Positions 36,740 through 45,516 of a DNA stretch of 64,000 bases are shown here, one piece after another. The translations under genes and the position numbers were made by a program. The DNA is taken from assembly GCA_964468185.1 (NCBI GenBank), contig CAYXTR010000022.1, forward strand, positions 1 through 64,000. Direction: 5' to 3'. Position 1 is the stretch's first letter. The number at the start of each line of letters is the position of its first letter. Below the pieces are notes generated by a model. It did no database searches. It saw only the letters and a list, made by a program, of their open reading frames with translations, and had not been told where the DNA came from. This DNA comes from JANQFV01 sp964468185. GTDB lineage: Bacteria; Planctomycetota; Phycisphaerae; UBA1845; Fen-1342.

Positions 36740-38296
36740 ATGAACGAAAATCGAGCGGGGGAGAAGCCCGTGCATTATCGGACGCCGGACGCGCCCGACC
36801 CAGAACTTCTTTGGATACCCGAATACATGCCAGCGAAGGCGAAGCGTACGAAATCAACTTCGAAGCGGACGAGCACACGGAAATCGACACCGGCCGAGTC
36901 GGTGCCAGCCGGCGAGGAGGCCGCGCAGCCGAAGCGGCGGCGGGCGTCATCGAAGCGGAAAGCTGCGCCGCAGAAGGCTGCGAGTGGCAATCCGTGGTCG
37001 GCGCTGGGATTGCAGGATGAGATAGTCGCGCACCTGGGGACGGTCGGTTTTGTTGAGCCGTCGGACATTCAGCGGGAACTCATCCCGCATGCGTTGGCGG
37101 GGAAGGACTGCCTGGGGCAGGCGCGGACGGGAACGGGAAAGACGGCGGCGTTCACACTCCCGATGTTACAGCGGCTGAAGCCGGAGGGTGGGCTGCAGGC
37201 GTTGGTACTGGTTCCGACGCGTGAGTTGGCGGTGCAGGTTGACGAACATGTGAAGAACCTGCGTGGGAATTTGCCGTTCAAGACGGTGGCGATTCTGGGG
37301 GGGCGGAAGATTAGTCAGCAGGTAGCGGCGTTGAAGCGGAACCCGGACATTGCAATCGGTACGCCGGGGCGGGTGCTCGATTTGATGCGGCGGAAGGAGT
37401 TGAAGTTCGACAACATTGACCTGGCGGTACTGGACGAGGTGGACCGGATGCTGGACATCGGCTTCCGGGACGACATTCGACGGATTTTGCGAAGCATTGA
37501 ATCGGCGCATCAGACGATTTTCGTGTCGGCGACGCTGGACGAGGAGATTCAGAAGCTGGCGCGGTCGTTCATGACGGATCCGGTCGAAGTCAATGTCTCG
37601 CGCGACATGTTGACGGTCGAGAATGTCGAGCAGAGTTTCCTGCCGGTGGAGCGGGAGGACAAGCTGGCGACACTGCTGGGTTTTCTGCGGCACGAGGCGC
37701 CGAGTCTGATCATTGTATTCACGAATACGAAGCACCAGGCGCGGCGGGTGGCGCAGGGGTTAAAGCGCGAGGGCGTGGAATGCAAGGAGATCCACGGGGA
37801 TCTCGTGCAGCAACGGCGCGAGCGTGTGATGAAGAGCTTTCGCAATCAGAGCATCAAGGTGCTGGTGGCGACGGATCTGGCGTCGCGCGGGCTGGACGTG
37901 ATGGATATCTCGCACATTATCAACTATGACATTCCCGAGGATCCGGCCGGCTACGTGCACCGGATTGGCCGGACGGCGCGGATGGGGAAGGCGGGGCGCG
38001 CATTCACATTTGTGACACGGGAAGAGGGCAAGCTGCTCACTGAGGTGGAGAAGCTGATCAATCGGCAGTTGCCGCAGTATGAGCCGGCGTGGCTGGTGCG
38101 GCGTGAGCTTTCTGAAGAGGAGAAGGCCGCGATTGCGGGCGAGGCACCCGTGGAAGACAAGGACGTGGAGCCGGCGATGCCGGCGCGTTATCAGGATCCG
38201 CGGGTGCGGGATCCGTTACTGGATTCGCTGGGGCTGCGGCCGGTGCGGCGAACGCTGGCGAGTCGTTTTCGGACGGCGCGGAGTCGGCGCAAGTAA
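36740..38296 (+). CDS. DEAD-box ATP-dependent RNA helicase (DEVD variant)
   Basis: This 518-residue protein unwinds RNA using ATP. After a Lys/Arg/Ser-rich N-terminal extension of about 85 residues come the family motifs in order: Q motif region with SDIQ near residue 108, ARTGTGKT near 127, PTRELA, TPGR, a Walker B that reads DEVD rather than DEAD near 234, SAT near 257, ATDLASRGLD near 377 and HRIGRTARMG near 410. The C-terminal tail is short and basic. The variant Walker B keeps the essential Asp-Glu and final Asp. The first ATG at 36740 lacks a visible ribosome site; an ATG at 36827 is an alternative. It is divergent from the secretion operon across about 210 bases. Confidence 0.93.
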   Translation: MNENRAGEKPVHYRTPDAPDPELLWIPEYMPAKAKRTKSTSKRTSTRKSTPAESVPAGEEAAQPKRRRASSKRKAAPQKAASGNPWSALGLQDEIVAHLGTVGFVEPSDIQRELIPHALAGKDCLGQARTGTGKTAAFTLPMLQRLKPEGGLQALVLVPTRELAVQVDEHVKNLRGNLPFKTVAILGGRKISQQVAALKRNPDIAIGTPGRVLDLMRRKELKFDNIDLAVLDEVDRMLDIGFRDDIRRILRSIESAHQTIFVSATLDEEIQKLARSFMTDPVEVNVSRDMLTVENVEQSFLPVEREDKLATLLGFLRHEAPSLIIVFTNTKHQARRVAQGLKREGVECKEIHGDLVQQRRERVMKSFRNQSIKVLVATDLASRGLDVMDISHIINYDIPEDPAGYVHRIGRTARMGKAGRAFTFVTREEGKLLTEVEKLINRQLPQYEPAWLVRRELSEEEKAAIAGEAPVEDKDVEPAMPARYQDPRVRDPLLDSLGLRPVRRTLASRFRTARSRRK

Positions 38297-38329
38297 GCAC
38301 AGACCGGCGACCGGCCGAGGTTGACGCGC

Positions 38330-38794
38330 TCAGGCTTCGTAGGGGGTCTGCGGGCCGGGCTCGCCGGGGGCGCCGGGTGGGCCTTCGCCGGGCGGGCGGA
38401 CCTTCACGCGGAAGCGGCGCCGGCCGAGGATCTCGCCGGCGCAGAGCAGTTCGAAGGCGTATTGGCCTTCTGCGGGGACACGAACGCCCTGGAGTGCGAA
38501 GATGAGGTCAACGACGGCGAGGGGGTCGGGGGCTTCGACGTGGCCTTTTCCGCTGAAAAGCACCGAGTAGTCGGCGTCGCGGACGAGACGCAGTTCGAGC
38601 TCGACGCGGCCGGTCAGTTCGGTGACCGATGCGAGGATCGCCAAACGGTTAATCGCCGCGGGCATGCGTGGGACCATGATGGCGTTGAAGATGCCGATGG
38701 CGCTCTTCTTGCCGGTGAGTTTGTCGTCGATGACCTGATCACAGACAAGAAACGACACGACGGAGGGGACGGCGGCGGGGCGGGAATCGGACAT
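38330..38794 (-). CDS. DUF6941-like small protein
   Basis: This 154-residue soluble protein looks like the conserved family annotated DUF6941, to judge by its N-terminal pattern (VVSFLVCDQVIDDKLTGKKS then AIGIFNAI) followed by a beta-rich domain. Residues 135-150 are Pro/Gly-rich. The function is unknown. The start is well supported by AAGGAG 8 bases before the ATG. It converges with the helicase gene and diverges from the batD-like gene. No partner is apparent. Confidence 0.72.
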   Translation of the reverse strand: MSDSRPAAVPSVVSFLVCDQVIDDKLTGKKSAIGIFNAIMVPRMPAAINRLAILASVTELTGRVELELRLVRDADYSVLFSGKGHVEAPDPLAVVDLIFALQGVRVPAEGQYAFELLCAGEILGRRRFRVKVRPPGEGPPGAPGEPGPQTPYEA

Positions 38795-38897
38795 CAGGGA
38801 TCTCCTTGCGGCGTGTGCGTATCATAGCGGGGTTGTGCCGGGGGGTCATGGCGGGCGTTCACTGAATCGACTGGCGCGCGTAGAATGGGACGCGATC

Positions 38898-40676
38898 ATG
38901 ATGACATCTGAACCAGGTACTCTCGGTTTGCGTGGTATGCTGCGGCGGTCTGGTGGCGAGTACGGTTTACTGTGGCTGGTTGCGCTGGGTTCGCTGGCGG
39001 CGCCGTTGCGCGCCGAGCCACGCGTCGAGTTGAAGCTGCACGGCAGCGTGTTCTACGTGAATGAGCGGTTCGAGTTTTCGATCGAGGTGCATGATTTCGA
39101 GGATGCCCAGCCGCCGCGGATTCCGGCGCTGGACGATTGCACGATCCGGTCGGCGGGCGGGACGTTTGACAGCCAGCAGGTATCGATCGTCAACGGGCGG
39201 CGGCAAGTGACGCGGACGCGGGCGTATCGATATGAGGCGATACCGCATGCGGTCGGGCCGCTGACGATACCGGAGATACCGGTGCGGGTAGATCGTGAGC
39301 TGCTGACGACGCAGCCGGTCACGGTGCAGGTTGAGCCGAGTGACGCACAGGCGTTGTTTTCGATCACGATCGACTCGCCGCGCGAGCGGATCTTCGTCGG
39401 GCAGAAGGTGCCGGTCGTAATGACGCTGTGGATCAAGCCGCCGCGGTATGGGCGGCAGCTGCTGGACGCGGGCCAGACCATGCGACTGATCGACCCGGTG
39501 AATTTTGGGCCGTTTCCGCGGCAGGTGCGGGACATCGGGCGGCGAGATCGTCCTGGGGATGCATCGGATGATCCGTACTATTTCTACGAGTTTGCGACCG
39601 AGATCGTGCCGGAGCATGCGGGGCGGGTGCGACTCGATGAGATCGAGGTTGCGTTGCAGTATCCGACGGGGGCGGCGCGGCGGCAACTGGTGATGCGACC
39701 GACGGTGCTGGTGCCGGAGGTGCAGCCGGTGCCGATGGAGGGGCGGCCGGAGAACTTCGGCGGGGCGGTGGGGATTTATGACATTCGCACCAGCGCACGG
39801 CCGACGGACGTACGGGTGGGCGATCCGATTCATCTGACAATCGAGATTGCGGGTGATGGGCCGCTGGACAGCCTCCCTCCTCCTCTGCTCGCGTCACATG
39901 CGCAACTCGTGCGGGATTTCAACTTACCCCAGACGCAATTGGCGGGGACGACGGTGAATGGTCGGCGGCGGTTTGAGCTGGATATTCGGGCGGCACGCGA
40001 CGACGTGACGGAGATTCCGGCGATCGCGTATCCGTACTTTGATCCGGACGCCGAGCGGTTTGTGAGCGCGCAGAGTGATCCGATTCCGTTGACCGTCTCG
40101 GCGGCGGCAGAAGTGGTGGCGCCCGAGTTGTCGGCGTTGAATGTGACGCGGGATGAATCGGATGCGGGGCTGGACCCGCTGGCGGGTCTGCGTGACATCG
40201 AGACGCGCGCGGAGCGTTTGCTGGCGACCCGCGGTTTACCCACGCGTGCGGAACTGTTAGCGCTGGCCGTTGTTCCGGCAGTGCTTTTTGCATGTACGTG
40301 GGTGGGCTTGACGGTGTATCGGGCGCGGCGCGGTGATCCGGGTCGACTTCGGCGGCTGCGGGCACTGCGGAATGCGCGGCGGCGGCTGGCGGCTGCGCGG
40401 GAGCAGCGCCCGCGGGAATTGGCGATGCAGGTGGGCTTGGCGTTGCGCGGCTATCTGGCCGATCGCACCGATCAGCCGGAGGCGCGGTTCGCGGGGTCGG
40501 CGGCGGCGGAGGCCCTGGGTGCGCGGGGTGTGCCGGAAGAGTTGCTTGCGTGTTGGCTGGAAATCACGGAGCGTTGTGAACAGATGAGCTATGCGCCGGG
40601 GGCCGAGGCAGATGGCGAGGCGTTGTGTGACGCGGCGCTGGCGTGCCTGGAACGAACGGAGCGGGTGAAGCTGTGA
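38898..40676 (+). CDS. BatD-like membrane-anchored protein
   Basis: This protein of about 592 residues has an N-terminal signal segment (YGLLWLVALGSLAAPLRA) and a long extracytoplasmic beta-sandwich region with repeated immunoglobulin-like strands (VYFV-type NERFEFSIEVHDF near residue 60, IFVGQKVPVVMTLW near 175, VRVGDPIHLTIEIAGDG near 310). One membrane helix sits near residues 450-470, and an arginine-rich cytoplasmic tail follows. This is the BatD layout known from the Bacteroides aerotolerance operon. The start is uncertain: the ATG at 38898 has only a weak GGGA upstream. Its stop overlaps the next gene as GTGA, so the two are coupled. The usual moxR, DUF58 and VWA genes are not in the window. 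Confidence 0.78.
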   Translation: MMTSEPGTLGLRGMLRRSGGEYGLLWLVALGSLAAPLRAEPRVELKLHGSVFYVNERFEFSIEVHDFEDAQPPRIPALDDCTIRSAGGTFDSQQVSIVNGRRQVTRTRAYRYEAIPHAVGPLTIPEIPVRVDRELLTTQPVTVQVEPSDAQALFSITIDSPRERIFVGQKVPVVMTLWIKPPRYGRQLLDAGQTMRLIDPVNFGPFPRQVRDIGRRDRPGDASDDPYYFYEFATEIVPEHAGRVRLDEIEVALQYPTGAARRQLVMRPTVLVPEVQPVPMEGRPENFGGAVGIYDIRTSARPTDVRVGDPIHLTIEIAGDGPLDSLPPPLLASHAQLVRDFNLPQTQLAGTTVNGRRRFELDIRAARDDVTEIPAIAYPYFDPDAERFVSAQSDPIPLTVSAAAEVVAPELSALNVTRDESDAGLDPLAGLRDIETRAERLLATRGLPTRAELLALAVVPAVLFACTWVGLTVYRARRGDPGRLRRLRALRNARRRLAAAREQRPRELAMQVGLALRGYLADRTDQPEARFAGSAAAEALGARGVPEELLACWLEITERCEQMSYAPGAEADGEALCDAALACLERTERVKL

Positions 40677-41500
40677 GGGGTGTCGGCGGACTGGTCTGTG
40701 TGCTAGCGCTAATTGGGGCGGTGTACGCCGAGCCCGCTGGTGGCTCCGCGGCCGAAGCGAGGTCGGAAGCGCGTGAGCTGGCGCTGTTGCAGGGTGCTTT
40801 GGGGGCCTATGACGAGGCGCTGAATCTGGCGCAAACGGAGCCGGCGACGGCGCGGGATCTGTACCGGAAGGCGATACGCGGCTTCCTGGCTTTGCGGGAT
40901 GCCGGTGTACGGAATGCCGCGCTTGAGTACAACCTGGGAAACGTGTATGCGCGGTTGGGCGAGCGGGGGCGGGCGATGCTGCATTTTCTGCGGGCGGCGA
41001 AACTCGCGCCGGGCGACCACAATGTGCAGGCGAATCTGGAATACACGCGGAACCTCGTGGAGCCACACATCGCGCCGGCGGGCGAACAGCGCGTGCTGCA
41101 ACAGGTCTTGTTCTGGCATTATCGCACCTCGCCGATGACGCGCTACCGTGCGGCGGTGGCGTTTGGTGGCGTGGGCTGGGCACTGTTGTTCGGCTGGTTG
41201 TGGTGGCGGCGGCGAGGTATCGCCATCGGGGGGCTAATTGCGGTGGTGTTGGGGATGGCGATGGTTGGGTCGCTGTGGGGGGAACTGCGAGCGCAGGAGG
41301 CGACGCCGGGGGCGGTTGTGGTCGGGCAGGAGACGCATTTGTACCTGGGGCGCAGCACGGCAGCGGATCTGGCGTTCAAGCGGCCGCTGGGGCCGGGTGT
41401 GGAGTTGCGTGTCCTGCAGCGTGTGGGGGAGTGGGTTCGGGTGGCATTACGAAATGGTCAGACGGGGTGGTTGCCAGCGGAGGCGATCGAAGTCGTCTGA
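40673..41500 (+). CDS. BatE-like protein: TPR, two membrane helices and SH3 domain
   Basis: This 275-residue protein opens with a signal-like hydrophobic stretch (GGLVCVLALIGAVYA). Tetratricopeptide-like helices follow at residues about 35-130 (ALEYNLGNVYARLGERGRAM is typical). Two membrane helices lie near 160-180 and 185-203 (GGLIAVVLGMAMVGSLWG). The last 70 residues look like a bacterial SH3 domain, ending in RVALRNGQTGWLPAEAIEVV. This order matches BatE of the aerotolerance cluster. It starts with a GTG overlapping the batD-like stop. The pair may form an envelope complex; its substrate is unknown. Confidence 0.78.
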   Translation: MRGVGGLVCVLALIGAVYAEPAGGSAAEARSEARELALLQGALGAYDEALNLAQTEPATARDLYRKAIRGFLALRDAGVRNAALEYNLGNVYARLGERGRAMLHFLRAAKLAPGDHNVQANLEYTRNLVEPHIAPAGEQRVLQQVLFWHYRTSPMTRYRAAVAFGGVGWALLFGWLWWRRRGIAIGGLIAVVLGMAMVGSLWGELRAQEATPGAVVVGQETHLYLGRSTAADLAFKRPLGPGVELRVLQRVGEWVRVALRNGQTGWLPAEAIEVV

Positions 41501-41554
41501 CGCGGTGATATGGGCTTGGCTCTCTGCGGGCGCTTGTCGGCCGCCCGAGTCCTG

Positions 41555-42379
41555 CTAGCGGCGACGGAACATGAGGCCGACCAGCAGGAAGAGGGCTGCG
41601 GTCGAGGGCTCGGGGACGGTTTCGTCGACGAAATTGATCAGGGTCTCCAGGGTGACTTCGGTGGCGGCGAAGCCTTCTTCGGGTGTGACGTCCTGACCGA
41701 CGTGAATGTGGCCGGCGGCTACGTTCCAGAACGGGTCATTGGGGTCGCTGTGGATGTCGTGGTACCAGCAGCCGTGGTAGCCGATGTACTCGGAAAGAAA
41801 GCTGCCGCCGCCATTGAGGTCGAGGTAGGCATCGACGCCGACGTCGGCGGCATCGACATCAAGCATGATGTCCCAGGCGGGCAGGGATGAGTTGCGCCAG
41901 GCGTTGGGCGGTAGTGTGGGATCGGGTGGGATTTCGTCGGGCTGGTAAGGTTCTTCGTAGTCGTCGATCCAGTTGGTGCGGTTCTTGTTGCGGAGTTCGA
42001 TTTCCCAGTCCTTACCGTCGTGGCCGGGGTTACCGGGGGTCCAACTGAAGGTGATGATGGCTACGGGGCGGACTTCCTCGGTGATGCGCCACCAGTCGGC
42101 GGTGGTATCCTGGTAGTCGATTTCGAAGTCGCCATAGCCCTGTTGATCGTTCTCGTCTTCGAATTCGGGGAAGAAGGAGTAGACGTCGTAGCCGAGGTCG
42201 CGCCAGTTCTCCCCGATCCAGCCGTCGGGATTCTGAACGGGGTTATTGCTGAAGGGACGGATCATCTCGCCGGTCGGCGGCCAGTAGCCGGTCAGCATGA
42301 TGTTATTGGTATAGCCAGCGAGCGTGGTGGCGGGGATCAGCAGCAACGTGAGCGAGGAGATTATCGGAGCGGCGCGCAT
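41555..42379 (-). CDS. secreted PEP-CTERM protein resembling C15 pyroglutamyl peptidases
   Basis: This 274-residue protein has a signal peptide (SSLTLLLIPATTLA) and ends with a PEP-CTERM sorting tail: VPEPST, a hydrophobic helix, then FRRR. Between them the sequence follows the layout of pyrrolidone-carboxylate peptidase: NIMLTGYWPP near the start (compare iLvTGF-PFgg), VRPVAIITFSWTPG in the middle, GGSFLSEYIGYHG where the catalytic cysteine should be, and GHIHVG at the histidine position. The nucleophile position reads serine, so it may be inactive or altered. Similarity is by eye and moderate. AGGAGG lies 6 bases before the ATG. An exosortase should process the tail; none is seen here. Confidence 0.7.
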   Translation of the reverse strand: MRAAPIISSLTLLLIPATTLAGYTNNIMLTGYWPPTGEMIRPFSNNPVQNPDGWIGENWRDLGYDVYSFFPEFEDENDQQGYGDFEIDYQDTTADWWRITEEVRPVAIITFSWTPGNPGHDGKDWEIELRNKNRTNWIDDYEEPYQPDEIPPDPTLPPNAWRNSSLPAWDIMLDVDAADVGVDAYLDLNGGGSFLSEYIGYHGCWYHDIHSDPNDPFWNVAAGHIHVGQDVTPEEGFAATEVTLETLINFVDETVPEPSTAALFLLVGLMFRRR

Positions 42380-42533
42380 CTCGGCCTCCTGGGATTGGAT
42401 AATCAGGCATCATGTGACGGAGCCCGCACGCCGCAGGTGAGGCGCGCAGTGCCCTCGGATGACACTAGGCCTGCGGGAGTCGCAAAGTCCAGTCGATGCG
42501 GAGCGCGCCCCCCCTACCGCAACGATTTCGGAC

Positions 42534-43656
42534 CTATTTGCCTTTCTTCAGGCGTTGGCGGAGGCGGGCGTCGATGAAGGGTTGGATGTCGCCGTCGAGG
42601 ACGCGCTGGACGTCGCCGATGGCGAAGTTGGTGCGGTGGTCCTTCACGTGGATGGTTGATCCGTGGATGACATAGCTGCGAATTTGGTTACCCCAGGCGA
42701 TTTCGCCTTTTTCGCTGTAGAGTTTGGCGAGTTCCTCGTCGTGCTTGGCCTGCTCCATCTGTTCGAGCTTGGACTGGAGGATGCTGAGGGCCATGCGTTT
42801 ATTGGAGGACTGGCTGCGCTCGTTGACGCATTCGACCATGATGCCGGTGGGCTTGTGGCGGACGCGGACGGCGGTGGCGACCTTGTTGACGTTCTGGCCG
42901 CCGGCGCCGGAAGCGCGGCGGAAGAGTTCGATGTCGAGGTCGGATTCGGCGAGCTGGATCTGGGCCTCTTCGAACTGCGGCAGACAGTCGACGCCCACGA
43001 ATGAGGTCTGGCGTTTGCCTTGGGCGTTGAAGGGGCTGATGCGGACGAGGCGATGGACACCGACCTCGCAGGCGAGGTAGCCGTAGGCGTAGGGTCCTTC
43101 GATCTGGAGGGTGACGGACTGGATGCCGGCTTCGTCGCCGGGATTGCGGTCGAGTTCGGAGACTTTGAAGCCCTGGCGTTCGAAGTACATGAGATACATG
43201 CGCAGGAGCATTTCGGCGAAGTCGCAGGCATCGGCACCACCGGCGCCGGCGTTGATGCTGAAGAAGCAGTCGCTGTTGTCGTTTTCGCCGGAGAGAAGCG
43301 TCAGCAGCTCGACCTGGTCGGTTTTCTGGCTGATCTGACTGAGTTGCTGGATGGCTTCCTGGAGGGATTCGCTGTCGTTTTCTTCGCTGGCGAGTTCGAG
43401 CAGGACTTCGGCGTCTTCGGCGCGCTGGAGCAGATCCTCGATGGGCTCCGTGAGGGCGCGGAGGGCCTTCAGTTCGGCGACGGTCTTCTGGGCGGTTTCC
43501 TGGTTGTCCCAGAAGTCGGGCCGTTCCATGCGGGCGGAGAGTTCGCTGAGGCGGGCGGTCTTATCGGGCAGGTCAAAGAGAGTCCCGGATCGAGTGGATC
43601 CGGGCCTTGAGCGCGTCGAGGGCGGCGCGGGGATCTTCGTGGATGACGTCGGTCAT
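42534..43656 (-). CDS. prfB: peptide chain release factor 2, with programmed +1 frameshift
   Basis: RF2 terminates translation at UGA and UAA. The first reading frame starts at the ATG at 43656 and encodes 27 residues up to CTT followed by an in-frame TGA at 43573-43575. Slipping forward one base at CTTTGAC continues as DLPDKTARLSELSARMERPD and gives about 373 residues, close to the usual 365. Key motifs are the stop-codon-reading SPF tripeptide (LVRISPFNAQ) and the peptidyl-transfer GGQ (SGAGGQNVNK). The autoregulatory frameshift lets low RF2 raise its own synthesis. If the shift is ignored, the gene seems to begin at 43529, which would be wrong. It is followed at a distance by the PEP-CTERM gene and preceded by metK. 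Confidence 0.95.
43572..43578 (-). promoter_or_regulatory. prfB +1 programmed frameshift site CTTTGAC
   Basis: The slippery sequence CTT TGA C occurs at codon 27-28 of prfB, exactly as in most bacterial RF2 genes. The upstream Shine-Dalgarno-like stimulator is weak here: CGGGAC lies where Escherichia coli has AGGGGG. Reading resumes with Asp, as in other RF2 proteins. Confidence 0.92.
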
Positions 43657-43775
43657 GATCTGGATCCTATCAGGAGTAGGCTACCGGGAGCTTATGCGCT
43701 CAAACCAGGAGTATAGCACAACTTGCCGATCTTGCAGCGGACTGGCGTCGAACGCGCCGGGTTCATGAGCAGACA

Positions 43776-43808
43776 CGCGGCACGGGCGCCGAAAGCGCCT
43801 GTGCCGCG
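43776..43808 (-). terminator. strong hairpin downstream of metK
   Basis: A 14-pair stem (CGCGGCAC plus GGGCGC pairing with GCGCCT plus GTGCCGCG, one G-U pair) with a 5-base loop lies 20 bases after the metK stop. No U-run follows on the metK strand, so it may be a U-less terminator or an mRNA-stabilising hairpin. Confidence 0.55.
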
Positions 43809-43828
43809 GATTCGTCGATTTGGTGGTC

Positions 43829-44989
43829 TCAGACGCCGGCGTTCTTGCGCAGCTCGTCGGCCTTGTTTGTCTTCTCCCAGGTGAATTCGGGCAGTTCACG
43901 CCCGAAGTGACCGTGGCGGGCCGTTTCCTTGAAGATCGGTCGACGGAGGTTGAGGTACTCGATGATGCCGCGCGGGGTGAGCGGGAAGGTGTCCCGGACG
44001 ACGCTGGCGAGTTTGGTCTCATCGAGCTTGCCGGTACCGTCGGTACTGACGAGCACGCTGGTGGGCTCGGCAACGCCGATGGCGTAGGAAAGCTGGATTT
44101 CGCAGATTTCGGCGAGGCGGGCTGCGACGATGTTCTTGGCGATGTGGCGGGCCATGTAGGCGGCCGAGCGGTCGACCTTGGTGGGGTCTTTGCCGGAGAA
44201 GGCGCCGCCGCCGTGGCGCCCCCAACCGCCGTAGGTATCGACGATGATCTTGCGTCCGGTCAGGCCGCAGTCGCCGTGGGGACCACCAATCTCGAAGCGG
44301 CCGGTGGGATTGACGTGGACCTTGACGTTTTCGCTCCACCACTCGCCGAGGACGGGTTTGATGATTTCCTTGGTGACGGCTTCCTTGAGTTGCGGCTGGC
44401 GGTCGTTCCACATGGGATGGTGCTGGGTGGAGACGACCACGGTATCGATGCGCTTGGGGGTGCGGCCTTCGTACTCGACGGTAACCTGTGACTTTGCATC
44501 GGGGCGGAGGCCCTCGATGATATTCTCCCGGCGGACACCGACATGATGTTCGACCAGGCGGTGGGCGAGCTGGATGGGGACGGGCATGAGCTGCTCGGTT
44601 TCGCTACAGGCGAAGCCGAACATCATGCCCTGATCGCCAGCGCCTTCCCGGTCGACGCCCATGGCGATGTCGGGTGATTGACGTTTGATGGAGGTCAGCA
44701 CGGCACAGGACTCGTAGTCGAAGGCCATGTCGCCGGAGACGTAGCCGATTTCCTTGATGGTATCGCGGACGACGTCGGGGATTTCGACGTAGGCCTGGGT
44801 GGTGACTTCGCCGGCGACGACGACCATGCCGGTGGAGACCATGGTCTCGCAGGCGACGCGTGAGAATTTATCCTGAGCCAGCATGGCATCGAGAACCGCG
44901 TCGGAAATCTGGTCCGCCACTTTGTCGGGGTGGCCCATGCTGACGGACTCGGACGTGAACAGGTACTTGCGGGTGTCATTGCTGGCCAA
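43829..44989 (-). CDS. metK: S-adenosylmethionine synthetase
   Basis: This 386-residue cytosolic enzyme makes S-adenosylmethionine from methionine and ATP. The family signatures are clear: TSESVSMGHPDKVADQISDA near the N-terminus, GAGDQGMMFGFA near residue 115, and GGGAFSGKDPTKVDRSAAYM near 265, which includes the phosphate-binding lysine. The start is an unusual TTG at 44989, chosen because AGGAGA sits 5 bases upstream and the protein then begins at the usual point before the first motif. It diverges from the selenoprotein candidate across about 145 bases. I looked for a SAM riboswitch in that leader and could not recognise one. Confidence 0.95.
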   Translation of the reverse strand: MASNDTRKYLFTSESVSMGHPDKVADQISDAVLDAMLAQDKFSRVACETMVSTGMVVVAGEVTTQAYVEIPDVVRDTIKEIGYVSGDMAFDYESCAVLTSIKRQSPDIAMGVDREGAGDQGMMFGFACSETEQLMPVPIQLAHRLVEHHVGVRRENIIEGLRPDAKSQVTVEYEGRTPKRIDTVVVSTQHHPMWNDRQPQLKEAVTKEIIKPVLGEWWSENVKVHVNPTGRFEIGGPHGDCGLTGRKIIVDTYGGWGRHGGGAFSGKDPTKVDRSAAYMARHIAKNIVAARLAEICEIQLSYAIGVAEPTSVLVSTDGTGKLDETKLASVVRDTFPLTPRGIIEYLNLRRPIFKETARHGHFGRELPEFTWEKTNKADELRKNAGV

Positions 44990-45135
44990 GGTGGTCTCCT
45001 TCTCTCGCGCTGCGACTTGGTGGCCCGGGCACACGCTGCCTCTCGCATATGAATCGCATATATTAGGGGTACCGAAGCTGTTTCACAACCCGCGGCGAGT
45101 GCCGTCGTCACCGGAGAACTGGAGGTAGAAGGCGA

Positions 45136-45483
45136 ATGGCGAAGACGATCGACTGGTACTATCACCGGAACGGGTGAGTGTCGTGCAAGAGATCGCAGGG
45201 GTTCCTTGCGGACGAAAGCGTAGCGATCAAAGAACAGGTCAGCGCGAACAAAAACAAGCTGGGACGCGATGACGCGTTGCGTCTGGCACAGGATGTAGAC
45301 GAAGTCATCGTAGCGAAAGGGAAGAAGGTCGTGCGATTTGACACGCGAAAAGAGTCGCCCGACGAAGAGGTGCTGCTGAAGGCGATGCTGGGGCCGACGG
45401 GGAACCTGCGGGCGCCGGTGGTTCGCAGGGGCAAGACGCTGGTTGTGGGGTTTAGTGACGAGGTTTACGGCGACGTGCTCTGA
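45136..45483 (+). CDS. probable selenoprotein, ArsC/Spx-like thioredoxin fold with UxxC
   Basis: Starting at the ATG at 45136 (GGAGG 11 bases upstream), the frame reads MAKTIDWYYHRNG, then TGA at 45175-45177, then VSCKRSQGFLADE, and continues to a TGA stop at 45483, 115 residues with the TGA read through. The first strand, the redox loop and the C-terminal NLRAPVV and LVVGFSDE pattern match the ArsC/Spx branch of thioredoxin-fold proteins. Family members normally have CxxC or CxxS here, so UGA as selenocysteine gives U-V-S-C. A stem-loop sits just downstream of the TGA. Starting at the GTG right after the TGA would delete the first beta strand and half of the redox motif. It needs selA, selB, selC and selD elsewhere in the genome. 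A recent nonsense mutation is the alternative. Confidence 0.78.
45181..45215 (+). promoter_or_regulatory. candidate bacterial SECIS stem-loop
   Basis: Three bases after the in-frame TGA, TCGT then GCAAG pair with CTTGC and ACGA, separated on the 3' side by a 2-base GG bulge. The apical region of 15 bases contains GGGG, about 21-24 bases from the TGA, within the spacing known for bacterial SECIS elements. Folding was done by hand. Confidence 0.55.
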
Positions 45484-45516
45484 ATCGGGTCCCTTCGGAT
45501 GGCAGTGCGCAGCGCC

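Noticed and set aside
42534..43529. Short form of prfB starting at 43529
   Set aside because: The real N-terminus lies upstream in another frame joined by the CTTTGAC frameshift.
44990..45135. SAM riboswitch before metK
   Set aside because: I looked for SAM-I, SAM-II and SAH riboswitch core sequences on the minus strand and saw none; a covariance search would settle it.
45178..45483. Start of the ArsC/Spx-like gene at the GTG right after the TGA
   Set aside because: It would remove the first strand and the redox residue of a thioredoxin fold and lacks its own ribosome site; selenocysteine read-through explains the data better.
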